Shown here: positions 1-8,841 of the stretch, piece after piece
Layout of the letters: every line of letters starts with the position of its first letter
How positions within the stretch are numbered: position 1 is the stretch's first letter
NCBI RefSeq assembly: GCF_000153185.1
Contig: NZ_CH724150.1
Span: forward strand, 256,915 to 320,914
DNA: 64,000 nucleotides
Origin: Reinekea blandensis MED297
GTDB lineage: Bacteria > Pseudomonadota > Gammaproteobacteria > Pseudomonadales > Natronospirillaceae
Reading direction: 5' to 3'
Made by a program: the position numbers and the translations under genes
Notes under the pieces: generated by a model
Seen by the model: only the letters and a program-made list of their open reading frames with translations
What the model was told of the DNA's origin: nothing
Database searches by the model: none

Positions 1-342
1 ATGGACATCCTGATCGTAGAGCAGTTGAGTGATTTCACTGGTCAGTCCGGATCGGTCTTCACCCTCAATCGTGACCCGAAATGCCGGACGATGATGAGAC
101 GGGTTGTCCGAGATTTCATAGATACTGAAACGAACTTCTGAAAAGGCTTTTGTCATGGCCTTGAAAGCATCCAGCTGATCAGCGTCGATTTCCATTTTTA
201 ACAGCCCGGCGATGTAGCCATCCAAATGGGTCAGCTTATTGGCCAGCCATTTGCCACCCAACGCTTTGGTTTTTACCGTTAACTGGTTGATCAGACCGTC
301 ATAGTCCTCGCCACAGATAGCAATGATGACTTGTGTTTTCAC
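1..342 (-). CDS. GcvR-like ACT-domain regulator, 3' end cut by window
   Basis: The reading frame enters from the GTG at 342 and runs off the left edge after 114 codons. The first ~80 residues read as an ACT domain of the kind found in glycine cleavage system regulatory proteins: a strand VIIAICGEDYDGLINQLT, a helix with KALGGKWLANKLTHLDGYIAG, then a second strand. A second ACT-like strand (RPAFRVTIEGEDRSGL) begins before the edge, as in the two-ACT GcvR architecture. I chose GTG 342 over GTG 348 because a GGGAG Shine-Dalgarno sits five bases upstream of it. A role in sensing glycine or another amino acid is inferred from the family only. Confidence 0.7.
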   Translation of the reverse strand, partial: MKTQVIIAICGEDYDGLINQLTVKTKALGGKWLANKLTHLDGYIAGLLKMEIDADQLDAFKAMTKAFSEVRFSIYEISDNPSHHRPAFRVTIEGEDRSGLTSEITQLLYDQDVH

Positions 343-447
343 GGACACTCCCTTTCTAAAACGTTGGCTTGAGCTCTGGAGTATATCGCCCACCGAACGA
401 GTTGAAAGCTTAAACTCTCCGGATTCTTGATCCGCGACAAGCGGCGC

Positions 448-2097
448 TTACAAGCCTTTATCTTCGGGCCCGGACAGCGCCGTCGAATGGGCTGAATCCT
501 GATACTGAAACGCCGTCTCTACCAGTGCCTTGGTGTAGGGGTGCTCCGGTGCCGTAAAAATATGCGTGCCGCTTTCAACCCGTTTGCCGTTTTTCATGAC
601 CAGTACCCGGTGTGCAATGGCCTTAACAACTTTCAAATCGTGGGAAATAAACACATAGCTGATGCCGTTTTTCGATTGCAGACGGCGCAGCAACTCAATG
701 ATCTGAAACTGAACGGTGCGATCGAGAGACGAGGTCGGTTCATCCAGAATCAGAACCTCCGGTTCCAGAATCATCGCCCGGGCAATAGCAATGCGCTGCC
801 GTTGACCACCCGAGAACTCATTGGGATACCGGTGACGGCTGTCCGGATCGAGGCCGACTTCTTTCATCATCTGAATGACTGCCGCCTCGCGAGATTCGGG
901 AGTGCCAATCCGATTAACTTCCAGTCCTTCAGCGATAATCTGCTGAACGGACATTCTCGGGCTTAAACTTCCGTAGGGGTCCTGAAAGACAATTTGAATG
1001 CGAGTTCGCAACGGCGTCCACTGGCGGTTCGATCGCCCGATTAAAGGCAAACCATCAAACTGCAGATCACCGTCGGCACGAACCAGCCCCACCAGGGCTT
1101 TGGCCAGCGTCGACTTGCCGGAACCGCTTTCGCCCACAATGCCCAGCGTTTCTCCGCGTTTCAGACTGAAATCCACACCATCAACGGCTTTAATGTGATC
1201 AACTGTACGCCGCAAGATTCCCTGCTGAATGGGGAACCAGATGCGGGCGTTGTCGGCATGGAGTATCGCAGGCGCGGACGACTCAGCAAGGTCAACCGGA
1301 TCGCCGGACGGTTCAGAGTTCAGCAGTTTTTGACTGTATGGATGTTGCGGTTGGCGATACAGCGTGGCGGTGTCTGCCACTTCAACCAGTTTCCCGGACT
1401 GCATGACCGCGACGCGATCGGCTAGATGTCGAACGATGCCCAGGTCATGACTGATAAACAAGACACTCATACCCAGTTCGCGCTGCAGGTTCTGAATCAG
1501 TTCCAGAATCTGCGCCTGAACGGTGACATCGAGCGCGGTTGTCGGCTCATCAGCAATCAGCAGCTTGGGGTGATTGATCAGCGCCATGGCGATCATTACG
1601 CGTTGTCGCTCACCTCCCGACAGCTGATGGGGATACGCGTTGAGTTTGGCCTCCGGCTGATTCAGCTCAACACGCTTTAGCCAATCGAGGACAACGGGGC
1701 GGGCTCGTTCACGCGACCATCCGCGGTGCAGAAACAACGTCTCAGCCAGTTGTTTTTCGATGGTGTGCAGCGGGTTCAAAGACGACATGGGTTCCTGAAA
1801 AATACAACCAATATCGCCACCACGCAGATCTCTCAACGCGGGCGTCGACGCCTTAATGATATCGATGTCGTTGAACCAGATTTCGCCCTGCGCGTAGACC
1901 ATGGGTGGCATGGGTAGCAATTTCAGCAGCGACAGGGCTGTCAAAGACTTACCAGACCCGGATTCGCCAACCAGTCCAACGGTTTCGCCGGGAAAAATCT
2001 CCAGTGACAGGTCAGAGACCAGTGAGGTGCGTTGCTGACCTTTCACCAAATCGATGCTCAGGTTTTGGTACCGGACCAGCGGAGCCGTTGTGCTCAT
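448..2097 (-). CDS. yejF: ABC importer ATP-binding protein with two ATPase domains (YejF type)
   Basis: This 549-residue protein fuses two ATP-binding cassettes, as YejF and other fused Dpp/Opp-type ATPases do. The N-terminal half has Walker A GESGSGKSLT, signature LSGGERQR and a Walker B ending LIADEPTTALD. The C-terminal half has GESGSGKSTL, FSGGQRQR and LILDEPTSSLD. Both halves therefore look active. It powers the importer formed by YejB and YejE with the binding protein YejA. In E. coli and relatives this system takes up peptides, including microcin C. Its start overlaps the yejE stop by four bases, which points to translational coupling. It is the last gene of the four-gene operon. Confidence 0.9.
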   Translation of the reverse strand: MSTTAPLVRYQNLSIDLVKGQQRTSLVSDLSLEIFPGETVGLVGESGSGKSLTALSLLKLLPMPPMVYAQGEIWFNDIDIIKASTPALRDLRGGDIGCIFQEPMSSLNPLHTIEKQLAETLFLHRGWSRERARPVVLDWLKRVELNQPEAKLNAYPHQLSGGERQRVMIAMALINHPKLLIADEPTTALDVTVQAQILELIQNLQRELGMSVLFISHDLGIVRHLADRVAVMQSGKLVEVADTATLYRQPQHPYSQKLLNSEPSGDPVDLAESSAPAILHADNARIWFPIQQGILRRTVDHIKAVDGVDFSLKRGETLGIVGESGSGKSTLAKALVGLVRADGDLQFDGLPLIGRSNRQWTPLRTRIQIVFQDPYGSLSPRMSVQQIIAEGLEVNRIGTPESREAAVIQMMKEVGLDPDSRHRYPNEFSGGQRQRIAIARAMILEPEVLILDEPTSSLDRTVQFQIIELLRRLQSKNGISYVFISHDLKVVKAIAHRVLVMKNGKRVESGTHIFTAPEHPYTKALVETAFQYQDSAHSTALSGPEDKGL

Positions 2098-3116
2098 AAG
2101 CTCACCCTCGGATCAAATGCATCGCGCACTCCTTCACCGATAAACACCAGCAAGGCCATTAAAGTGCCGATGACGAAAAAGGCACTGAGCCCGAGCCACG
2201 GCGCCTGAATATTGGCTTTCCCCTGAGCCAGCAGCTCTCCCAAAGATGGCGATCCGGGCGGCAGACCAAAACCCAGGAAGTCGAGAGAGGTTAGGGTGGT
2301 TACCGAACCGCTCAACACGAATGGCATCAACGTGAGCGTCGCGACCATGGCATTGGGCAGTACATGTCGGAACATGATGCGCAGATTGCTCATCCCCAGC
2401 GCTTTGGCGGCCTGAACATATTCAAAGTTTCGGGTTCGGAGAAACTCGGCCCGAACCACGCCAACAAAGCCCATCCAACTGAAGAGCAATAAAAAGCCCA
2501 TGAGCATCCAGAAACTCGGCTGCACCACGCTGGCCAGAATAATCAGCATAAAGAGGGTTGGCATACTGCTCCAGACTTCAATAAAACGTTGAAACATCAG
2601 GTCCAGCCAACCGCCGTAATAGCCCTGCACGGCACCTGCGGCCACACCAATCAACGCGGAAATAAGGGTCAGTGTGAAGCCAAACAGGCAGGAAATCCGG
2701 AAACCATAGAGTATGCGGGCCACGACATCGCGGCCGTTGTCGTCAGTTCCGAGCCAGTTCGTGCCATCGGGAGGCGAGGGTGCCGGGGAGGGCAGATTGT
2801 AGTTAATGGTGCTGTAGTTAAATGGAATGGCTGGCCAGATCATCCACCCCTTTTCATTAATCAGATCGGCCACATACGGGTCACGATAGTCGGCTTCGGT
2901 CTGAAAATCGCCGCCGAACTCCGTCTCGGAATAGGATTGGAAAACCGGCAGATAAACGTCATTGTCATAATAAACCAGCAAGGGTTTGTCGTTTGCAATC
3001 AGTTCGGAAACCAATGTCACGCTGAAAATAATGGAAAAGATCCACAGCGACCAAACCGCTCGACGGTTATTCTTAAAACGCTGCAGTCGTTGTTGTGCCA
3101 GCGGGGAGAGCGTCAT
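2094..3116 (-). CDS. yejE: ABC importer inner-membrane permease (YejE type)
   Basis: This 340-residue permease has an N-terminal membrane anchor (about residues 17-40), then a long periplasmic loop of about 90 residues that is typical of YejE, then five or so hydrophobic segments. The BPD-transport signature region (around EYVQAAKALGMSNLRIMFRHVLPNA) contacts the ATPase. The first base of its start codon coincides with the last base of the yejB stop, and its own stop overlaps the start of the double ATPase gene. The gene order yejA-B-E-F matches the classical operon. Confidence 0.9.
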   Translation of the reverse strand: MTLSPLAQQRLQRFKNNRRAVWSLWIFSIIFSVTLVSELIANDKPLLVYYDNDVYLPVFQSYSETEFGGDFQTEADYRDPYVADLINEKGWMIWPAIPFNYSTINYNLPSPAPSPPDGTNWLGTDDNGRDVVARILYGFRISCLFGFTLTLISALIGVAAGAVQGYYGGWLDLMFQRFIEVWSSMPTLFMLIILASVVQPSFWMLMGFLLLFSWMGFVGVVRAEFLRTRNFEYVQAAKALGMSNLRIMFRHVLPNAMVATLTLMPFVLSGSVTTLTSLDFLGFGLPPGSPSLGELLAQGKANIQAPWLGLSAFFVIGTLMALLVFIGEGVRDAFDPRVSL

Positions 3117-4207
3117 CAGCTGCGGGCCTCAAAATCAATACGGGGATCAACGATGGTGTACATTAAGTCGCCCAGCAGTCCGAGCAACAACCCCATTAAC
3201 GTAAACACGTAGAGCGTACCGAACATCACCGGATAGTCGCGCTGGGTAGTGGCTTCAAAGCCCAGCAAGCCAAGCCCCTCCAATGAGAAAATCACCTCAA
3301 TCAGAACCGACCCGGTAAAAAACAAACTGATAAAGGTTGCCGGAAAGCCGGCAATGATGATCAGCATGGCGTTGCGAAAGACATGCTTATACAGAACCCG
3401 TCGTTCGGTATTGCCTTTTGCTCTGGCGGTCACGACGTACTGTTTCGCGATTTCATCCAAAAACGAATTTTTAGTCAGCATCGCCAGAACGGTAAAGCCG
3501 CCAATGACGGTCGCAACAATGGGCAGTGTCATGTGCCAGAAGTAATCCAGAATTTTCTGCCACCAGGGCAGAGATTCCCAGCCAACCGACACCAAACCGC
3601 GTAAAGGAAACCAATCGAAATAATTACCGCCGGCAAATAAAATGACCAACAAGACGGCGAACAGAAAACCGGGGATGGCGTTGAGCGCAATGAGCACCGT
3701 GGTCGTCCAGACATCAAACCGACTGCTGTGCTGCATCGCTTTTTTAATGCCCAGCGGAATGGATACCAGATAGATGATTAATGTGCTCCAGAGCCCCAGT
3801 GAAATACTTACCGGCATGCGCTCAATGATCAGCCCGACAACGGAGTTTGCTTTAAACAGACTGTCTCCGAAATCAAAGGTGATGTAATCCCAGAGCATAG
3901 CGAAATACCGCTCGTGGATCGGACGATCAAAGCCAAAACGTTGCTCAATGGCGGCGATGACTTCCGGGTCCAATCCTTTGGCGCCGGTATAGGCAACCGA
4001 CTCATCACCGTCCGAACTGTCCTGAACCTCCTGCTGGTTGGCATTGGTCACCCGATCGAGCAGTTCGCCTTCAATGCCGCGCATTTGTGCAATCATCCGG
4101 TCAACCGGACCACCCGGAGCGATTTGCACAATAAAGAAGTTAATGGTGATGATCGCCCACAGCGTGGGGATCATCAGCAGAAGTCGGCGTACTACATAAC
4201 TGCCCAT
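3116..4207 (-). CDS. yejB: ABC importer inner-membrane permease (YejB type)
   Basis: This 363-residue permease begins with the membrane segment [20 protein letters not shown], followed by the APGGP motif seen in DppB/OppB/YejB proteins. A charged periplasmic insert of about 80 residues comes next, then several transmembrane helices. An EAA-type loop ([24 protein letters not shown]) for docking to the ATPase lies in the C-terminal third. It follows yejA after a gap of only four bases, so it is surely cotranscribed. It forms the translocation pore with YejE. Confidence 0.9.
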   Translation of the reverse strand: MGSYVVRRLLLMIPTLWAIITINFFIVQIAPGGPVDRMIAQMRGIEGELLDRVTNANQQEVQDSSDGDESVAYTGAKGLDPEVIAAIEQRFGFDRPIHERYFAMLWDYITFDFGDSLFKANSVVGLIIERMPVSISLGLWSTLIIYLVSIPLGIKKAMQHSSRFDVWTTTVLIALNAIPGFLFAVLLVILFAGGNYFDWFPLRGLVSVGWESLPWWQKILDYFWHMTLPIVATVIGGFTVLAMLTKNSFLDEIAKQYVVTARAKGNTERRVLYKHVFRNAMLIIIAGFPATFISLFFTGSVLIEVIFSLEGLGLLGFEATTQRDYPVMFGTLYVFTLMGLLLGLLGDLMYTIVDPRIDFEARS

Positions 4208-4211
4208 GAAC

Positions 4212-6011
4212 TCAGTTCAGCGCCTCCGCTTTCGCCGGGTCAATCCACCAGGTGTTGGTCCCCAACGCGTACTTAGGTCGGATGTCCGGCCGACTGAACT
4301 TGTTCACATACGCAATGCGATATTGACTGATGTGCCATTGCGGAATCACATAATGATTCCACAACAACACACGGTCGAGTGCCCGGCCCCAATGCAGCAA
4401 CGCATCCTCGTCTTTCTGGTTTTCGACAATGCCCATGATCAGGTAATCGATGGCGGGGTCGGTGACGTTGGCCTGGTTGTATGTCGAATCAATAAAATCC
4501 GAATGCCAGACAATTTGCAGCCCTGACGACGGATAGGCGTTAGCGGAATAAGACCACGAAATCATATCGAAGTCGTGGTTGTGCCAACGGTTCACAAACT
4601 GAGAGGTATCGACCTGGCGGATCGACATTTCAATACCCAAACGCTTCAGGTTTTCCTGAAACGGAATGGCGACCCGTTCAGTAACCGGTGAAAAAGTCAT
4701 CAGCTCAAACGCAAAGACTTCACCGGTTTCAACATGAGTCATTTTCTGATCTTTTACTTCCCAGCCAGCGTCTTTGAGTAAGGCGAGGGCGGTGCGCAGG
4801 TTGGCACGCAAATTCCCGCTGCCGTCAGTTTTTGGCGGTTCATAAACGTCAGTGAACACCTCTGGAGGAATCTGATCCCGAATGGGCTCAAGAATGGCCA
4901 GCTCTTCTTCGCTGGGAAGGTCTCTTGCCATGTATTGGGTTTCCTGAAAATAACTGACCGTGCGCGTGTACTGATCGTAAAACAGGTTTTTGTTCATCCA
5001 TTCAAAGTCGAGCGCGTAGCTGAGTGCCTTGCGTACCCGAACATCCGTGAACATGGGTGCTTTGGTGTTAAAGATGAATCCCTGCATTTTCTGAGGGATG
5101 TCGTGTTCGATGGTTTCTTTGATCACGTCACCGTTGCGCACGGCTGGAATGTCATAGCCCGTAGCCCACTGCTTGGCGATGTTTTCCTGCCAAAGATCGA
5201 TTTCGCCACCTTTGAAGGCTTCAAAGGCGACGGTTTGATCCCGATAGTAATCGTAACGGTAATAGTCGAAGTTGTTTTGACCGCGATTGACCGGAAGATC
5301 CTCAGCCCAATAGTCTTCAACTCGCTGGTAGATGACATACTGACCGAACTTAAAATCACTGATCGTTGTTCCGGAACTACCGACCGGGACTTCTTTCAAT
5401 GGCTCACTGAGATCTTTATCGGCCCAGTAATGTTCCGGCAACACGGCCAAGCTGCATAATGACAGCATCTGTTCCCGATCGGCGCCTTCCAGCTGAAAAG
5501 TCACCGAGTTGTTATCCGATACGGTCACATCCGTGACAAAGGCATAATAGCTGGCGAACTGTGGCACGCCCTGCGTCATGAACTTTTCAAAAGAAAACTT
5601 CACATCGTCAGCGGTAATGGCTTCGCCATCGGTGAAGGTCGCGTCCGGGTGAATAAAGAAGGTAATGCTGGAGTAGTCATCGGCAAACCGAACGCGTTCG
5701 GCAATCAACGGATAATAAACGGAGATTTCATCATCGGATGTCACCATCAGGGTGTCATTCAACGCTTCTGATCCAATGACCCGATCACCACGCTGACCAT
5801 AGCGATTCAAAGAGTCGAAGGTCCCGGTGGCATAACTGCGCAGCGTGCCGCCCTTGGGGGCATCCGGGTTAACGTATTCAAAGTGCGTGAAATCGTCGTC
5901 GTACTTGGGTTCTCCGCGCAGGGCAATGCCTTTCGCGTCTATGTAGTTAACGTCCGCAGCCACCCAGGGCGCGACCAAAAGGAGCAGCCAGATTCGAATT
6001 ACAGCCTTCAT
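4212..6011 (-). CDS. yejA: Periplasmic substrate-binding protein (YejA type, SBP family 5)
   Basis: This 599-residue extracellular solute-binding protein of family 5 is the normal length for YejA. It starts with a signal peptide (a hydrophobic run of about 12 residues ending VAADVNY) and continues with the family landmark [21 protein letters not shown]. The central part contains the extended SBP_bac_5 fold (for example [23 protein letters not shown]). It captures the imported peptide or opine-like ligand for YejBEF. It is the first gene of the operon. The untranslated leader upstream contains nested inverted repeats that may matter for its expression. Confidence 0.9.
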   Translation of the reverse strand: MKAVIRIWLLLLVAPWVAADVNYIDAKGIALRGEPKYDDDFTHFEYVNPDAPKGGTLRSYATGTFDSLNRYGQRGDRVIGSEALNDTLMVTSDDEISVYYPLIAERVRFADDYSSITFFIHPDATFTDGEAITADDVKFSFEKFMTQGVPQFASYYAFVTDVTVSDNNSVTFQLEGADREQMLSLCSLAVLPEHYWADKDLSEPLKEVPVGSSGTTISDFKFGQYVIYQRVEDYWAEDLPVNRGQNNFDYYRYDYYRDQTVAFEAFKGGEIDLWQENIAKQWATGYDIPAVRNGDVIKETIEHDIPQKMQGFIFNTKAPMFTDVRVRKALSYALDFEWMNKNLFYDQYTRTVSYFQETQYMARDLPSEEELAILEPIRDQIPPEVFTDVYEPPKTDGSGNLRANLRTALALLKDAGWEVKDQKMTHVETGEVFAFELMTFSPVTERVAIPFQENLKRLGIEMSIRQVDTSQFVNRWHNHDFDMISWSYSANAYPSSGLQIVWHSDFIDSTYNQANVTDPAIDYLIMGIVENQKDEDALLHWGRALDRVLLWNHYVIPQWHISQYRIAYVNKFSRPDIRPKYALGTNTWWIDPAKAEALN

Positions 6012-6061
6012 TTTAACCCTCGACTTTTTTATGACTCACCATCTTTTTACGTGCACGACAG

Positions 6062-6116
6062 TGTTTAAGTTCAGCGCCTGGCAGACGGTTTTATCTGCCA
6101 AGCCGTGTCTTAAACA
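6062..6116 (-). promoter_or_regulatory. Nested inverted repeats in the yejA leader
   Basis: An outer 8-bp inverted repeat (TGTTTAAG at 6062-6069 with CTTAAACA at 6109-6116) encloses an inner 7-bp one (TGGCAGA at 6079-6085 with TCTGCCA at 6094-6100). The structure begins about 50 bases upstream of the yejA start on the yejA side of the divergent yejA/marR region. It could fold in the yejA leader RNA or be a protein site. The arms are directly visible. The function is inferred. Confidence 0.4.
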
Positions 6117-6194
6117 TATATTTTTGCGAGCGGTGTCGCAAATAAAGCTTCTGGCTCGGTGCCATCACAACCGGTTTGTAAGTATTAAGTTAGT

Positions 6195-6204
6195 TAGCTA
6201 GCTA
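6195..6204. promoter_or_regulatory. Candidate MarR operator
   Basis: A perfect 10-bp palindrome, TAGCTAGCTA, sits in an AT-rich stretch 55 bases upstream of the marR-family gene start. MarR proteins usually repress their own operon by binding short palindromes in this position. No second copy was seen, so the assignment rests on position and symmetry alone. Confidence 0.35.
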
Positions 6205-6258
6205 TCTATTTTAATATCCGTAAGCTTAACTTTTTTACGATGAGGGAAGGGGAAACCT

Positions 6259-6762
6259 GTGGGAGACCTGATAACAGATCGGCCAACCGAGACTTTTGGT
6301 CCCATGATGGTTCAGTTGGCAAGGCAGTGGCGATCGGAACTGGACCGCCGTTTGAGCCCGTTTGGTCTGACTCAAGCACGTTGGCGAGTGCTGATTGTGT
6401 TAGACAAGAAAAACCGGCCGGTTGTGCAACAGGAACTGGCGGAAATTTTAGGAATACAGGGGCCAACCTTGGTTCGAACCCTGGACGGCCTGCAAGCTCA
6501 AGGGTTGATCATACGCCGTTCTTTACCCAGTGACGGACGAACCAAGGGCGTGTTACTGACAGACAAGGCCATGCCAACGGTGAAGCAGATCAAGTCCGTC
6601 ATTAACAATGTAAACAAAGCCATCTTTAACGGTATTGCAGAGGAAGACCTGCAGCAATGTCTGTCCGTGTTTGAACAGATACACCGCAATCTAGACCAGT
6701 TTTCAACCGTTAACACTCAAGAGAGCGTTCCCCCCCAAAACGACGAACGGGAACCACAATGA
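6259..6762 (+). CDS. MarR-family transcriptional regulator
   Basis: This 167-residue winged-helix regulator starts at a GTG preceded by AAGGGGAA at a good distance. The core runs from about residue 15 (MMVQLARQWRSELDRRLSPFGLTQARWRVL) through the recognition region QQELAEILGIQGPTLVRTLDGLQAQGLIIRR to the wing (SDGRTKGVLLTD). This is close to the MarR/SlyA pattern. Its last four bases overlap the start of the efflux transporter, so it very likely controls that transporter by ligand-relieved repression. The C-terminal 20 residues are polar and not conserved in the family. Confidence 0.9.
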   Translation: MGDLITDRPTETFGPMMVQLARQWRSELDRRLSPFGLTQARWRVLIVLDKKNRPVVQQELAEILGIQGPTLVRTLDGLQAQGLIIRRSLPSDGRTKGVLLTDKAMPTVKQIKSVINNVNKAIFNGIAEEDLQQCLSVFEQIHRNLDQFSTVNTQESVPPQNDEREPQ

Positions 6763-8228
6763 GCGGCGAGCTTACTCTTAATGGTTTGAGTACACGACAG
6801 GGACCTGCCTATAAATGGTTTGTCACACTGACGGTCGTACTGGGCACGATATCGACCGTGCTTACGGCAACCATTGTGAATGTCGCCTTGCCGGATATCA
6901 TGCAGGCGTTACAAATGACGCCAGATCGAGTACAGCTGTTGTCGACTGGTTTTCTGGCGGCGATGACCGGCAGTATGCTTTTAACGGCCTGGTTTGTAGA
7001 TTCCTACGGGCAACGGCTCACTTACGTTCTTGTCATTTCCGTCTTTGTAATTGCCTCCATCGTTGGCGGTTTTGCCCCAAACTCGACGGTTCTGATCTTG
7101 GCCCGTATCGGGCAGGGGATTGCAGCAGGCTTAATGCAACCGCTGTCGATGTTGGTCATCTTTAAAGTTTTTCCCGTCGAGAAACGAGGGTCCGCGATGG
7201 GCATCTATGGCGTTGGGATTGTACTGGCGCCGGCACTGGGGCCTACTCTGGGCGGTTTTCTGGTCGATTTGTTTAGCTGGCGATATGTGTTTTTTGTCTC
7301 TATCCCGTTTTCCTTAACCGGTTTGCTCATGGCTTTCCGTTTTTTACCCAATCAGACCGAGAACAAAGAGCGACTGGCCTTTGATTGGCTTGGACTGTTC
7401 GCCATCGCTGCGTTCCTGGTGACGTTACTGTCGGCATTCACCTTAGGGTCGGCCCACGGCTGGATATCGGTAACGGTGATCAGTTGTGCAGTTGCAGCCG
7501 TAATGAGCTTGCTGTTTTTCATCTGGTGGGAGAATAAATGCTCCGCGCCATTGTTTAACCTGAGTGTGTTTGCCAACGTTACTTTTTCAAATGCCGCCTT
7601 GGTCGGGTTCATGTTGGGCGCGGGTATGTATGGTTCAACGTTTCTCATTCCGCTGTATGTTCAATCGGTGTTGAGTTATTCAGCCACTTCTGCGGGATTA
7701 TTGCTGATGCCGTCAGGTCTGATCATGGGCATAATTTTCCCGATAGCAGGGCGGTTGGCTGATCGGAGCCCGGCGGTCATCACCATATCGTTAGGCCTGT
7801 TAGCCTTTGCATTATCGTCATTTCTGATGACCAAAGCAGAACTGGATACGTCGTTTTGGGCACTGGCGTTTTGGATTGTGCTGGGACGAATCGGTTTGGC
7901 ACTCGTCACGCCCAGTCTGAATGTCGGTTCAATGCGTGTACTGCCGCCAGCTTTACTGAGCCAGGGTTCGGGTGCCATTAACTTCGTCCGACAGCTCGGT
8001 GGTGCTTTTGGCGTAAACCTGATTGCGGTTTATCTGCACATTCGAATGCTCGTTCATGCAGGAAAAATGGACGAGGAATTCAACCCTCAACTCGTTCAGA
8101 TACCAAAAAACCACTCAGAGTTACTGGCGTACCATGATGCATTCAGTGTCATGGCCATCGTGTTTGCCTTGGCTCTCATCCCTGCTATCTGGATGCATTG
8201 GTCATCACGTCGAACAAGCCGCAGTTAA
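6759..8228 (+). CDS. DHA2-family drug efflux MFS transporter (EmrB-like)
   Basis: This 489-residue protein has about 14 hydrophobic segments, the number expected for the DHA2 family. Motif A and C equivalents are visible (for example the segment GRLADRSPAVITISLGLL and, near residue 150, the motif-C type segment GIYGVGIVLAPALGPTLGGFLVD). The family exports lipophilic or cationic compounds by proton antiport. It overlaps the MarR gene by ATGA. No EmrA-type adaptor gene is adjacent, so it may act alone in the inner membrane or borrow an adaptor. The substrate is unknown. Confidence 0.88.
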   Translation: MSGELTLNGLSTRQGPAYKWFVTLTVVLGTISTVLTATIVNVALPDIMQALQMTPDRVQLLSTGFLAAMTGSMLLTAWFVDSYGQRLTYVLVISVFVIASIVGGFAPNSTVLILARIGQGIAAGLMQPLSMLVIFKVFPVEKRGSAMGIYGVGIVLAPALGPTLGGFLVDLFSWRYVFFVSIPFSLTGLLMAFRFLPNQTENKERLAFDWLGLFAIAAFLVTLLSAFTLGSAHGWISVTVISCAVAAVMSLLFFIWWENKCSAPLFNLSVFANVTFSNAALVGFMLGAGMYGSTFLIPLYVQSVLSYSATSAGLLLMPSGLIMGIIFPIAGRLADRSPAVITISLGLLAFALSSFLMTKAELDTSFWALAFWIVLGRIGLALVTPSLNVGSMRVLPPALLSQGSGAINFVRQLGGAFGVNLIAVYLHIRMLVHAGKMDEEFNPQLVQIPKNHSELLAYHDAFSVMAIVFALALIPAIWMHWSSRRTSRS

Positions 8229-8308
8229 TCAGGTAACCTTAAGGATGTGCCCAGCCGATTCAACAATCTTGCAACAAACCTAGCAAAATTCCGTTTTTTT
8301 GAGTCATT

Positions 8309-8324
8309 TTTAAGCCTGCTTAAA
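8309..8324. repeat. Short perfect inverted repeat between genes
   Basis: Arms TTTAAGC and GCTTAAA are separated by two bases, in the 183-base gap between the efflux gene and the next small gene. It follows a run of seven Ts, so it does not look like a terminator for the efflux gene. It could be an operator for the downstream gene. Confidence 0.3.
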
Positions 8325-8411
8325 TCTCGTCATTTTCTGATGGTAGGGATGAGCATTAAGGTGTAATTTAGTAGATGCAATGATCATCCGGTAACTATGG
8401 AAGGGACTGAT

Positions 8412-8750
8412 ATGAGCTTACAAATTGCATTTTTACTGACGTTTCTAGCAGGCGGCGTGTCGGTATGGTTGTTATTACGAATGTCTGGCCAGGTAGAAAA
8501 AGAGCGAATGGCAATCATTAATAATAAAGTCCATGAGTTGGGAGGGAGTCTCCTTAGGAGCGATTTGGTTTCCAGACAAAACTGTTCTTTTCAATCGGAA
8601 TACAGTGACCCTGACTTCGTCTATAAGTTTTACAAAATCGCCTACAAAGTGGGGACGGAAACGAAAGAGTGCTGGGCAATCCTTGAAATGAAGCAACGCA
8701 GCTTTGGGCCTGGTGGTGCAATACAGGCCAACTGGATATGGCGCTTTTAA
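8412..8750 (+). CDS. Small membrane-anchored protein of unknown function
   Basis: This 112-residue protein is not recognised. Start ATG 8412 is preferred over an in-frame ATG at 8397 because AAGGGA lies six bases before it. One N-terminal membrane helix (about residues 4-21, IAFLLTFLAGGVSVWLLL) is followed by a charged stretch and a soluble domain of about 75 residues rich in aromatic residues, ending IQANWIWRF. It probably has its C-terminal domain in the cytoplasm. It is convergent with the lipoprotein gene, with a bidirectional hairpin between them. Confidence 0.6.
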   Translation: MSLQIAFLLTFLAGGVSVWLLLRMSGQVEKERMAIINNKVHELGGSLLRSDLVSRQNCSFQSEYSDPDFVYKFYKIAYKVGTETKECWAILEMKQRSFGPGGAIQANWIWRF

Positions 8751-8794
8751 AAAGCAGAGTGGTGCAAACGCTTACAAAGGTTTCGGATAAAAAG

Positions 8795-8814
8795 AACCGG
8801 GCACTTGCCCGGTT
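8795..8814 (-). terminator. Rho-independent terminator, mainly serving the lipoprotein gene
   Basis: Stem AACCGGGC (8795-8802) and GCCCGGTT (8807-8814) with a four-base loop. Read on the minus strand the stem is followed by CTTTTTAT, a usable T-run. This fits termination of the lipoprotein gene that ends at 8842. On the plus strand the T-run is weak. Confidence 0.75.
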
Positions 8815-8841
8815 TGGATTAACTATAGGCTTATGGTGCAC

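Noticed and set aside
2589-3212. 207-codon open frame on the plus strand
   Set aside because: It lies opposite the yejE gene, whose protein family and operon overlaps are clear. It is a shadow frame.
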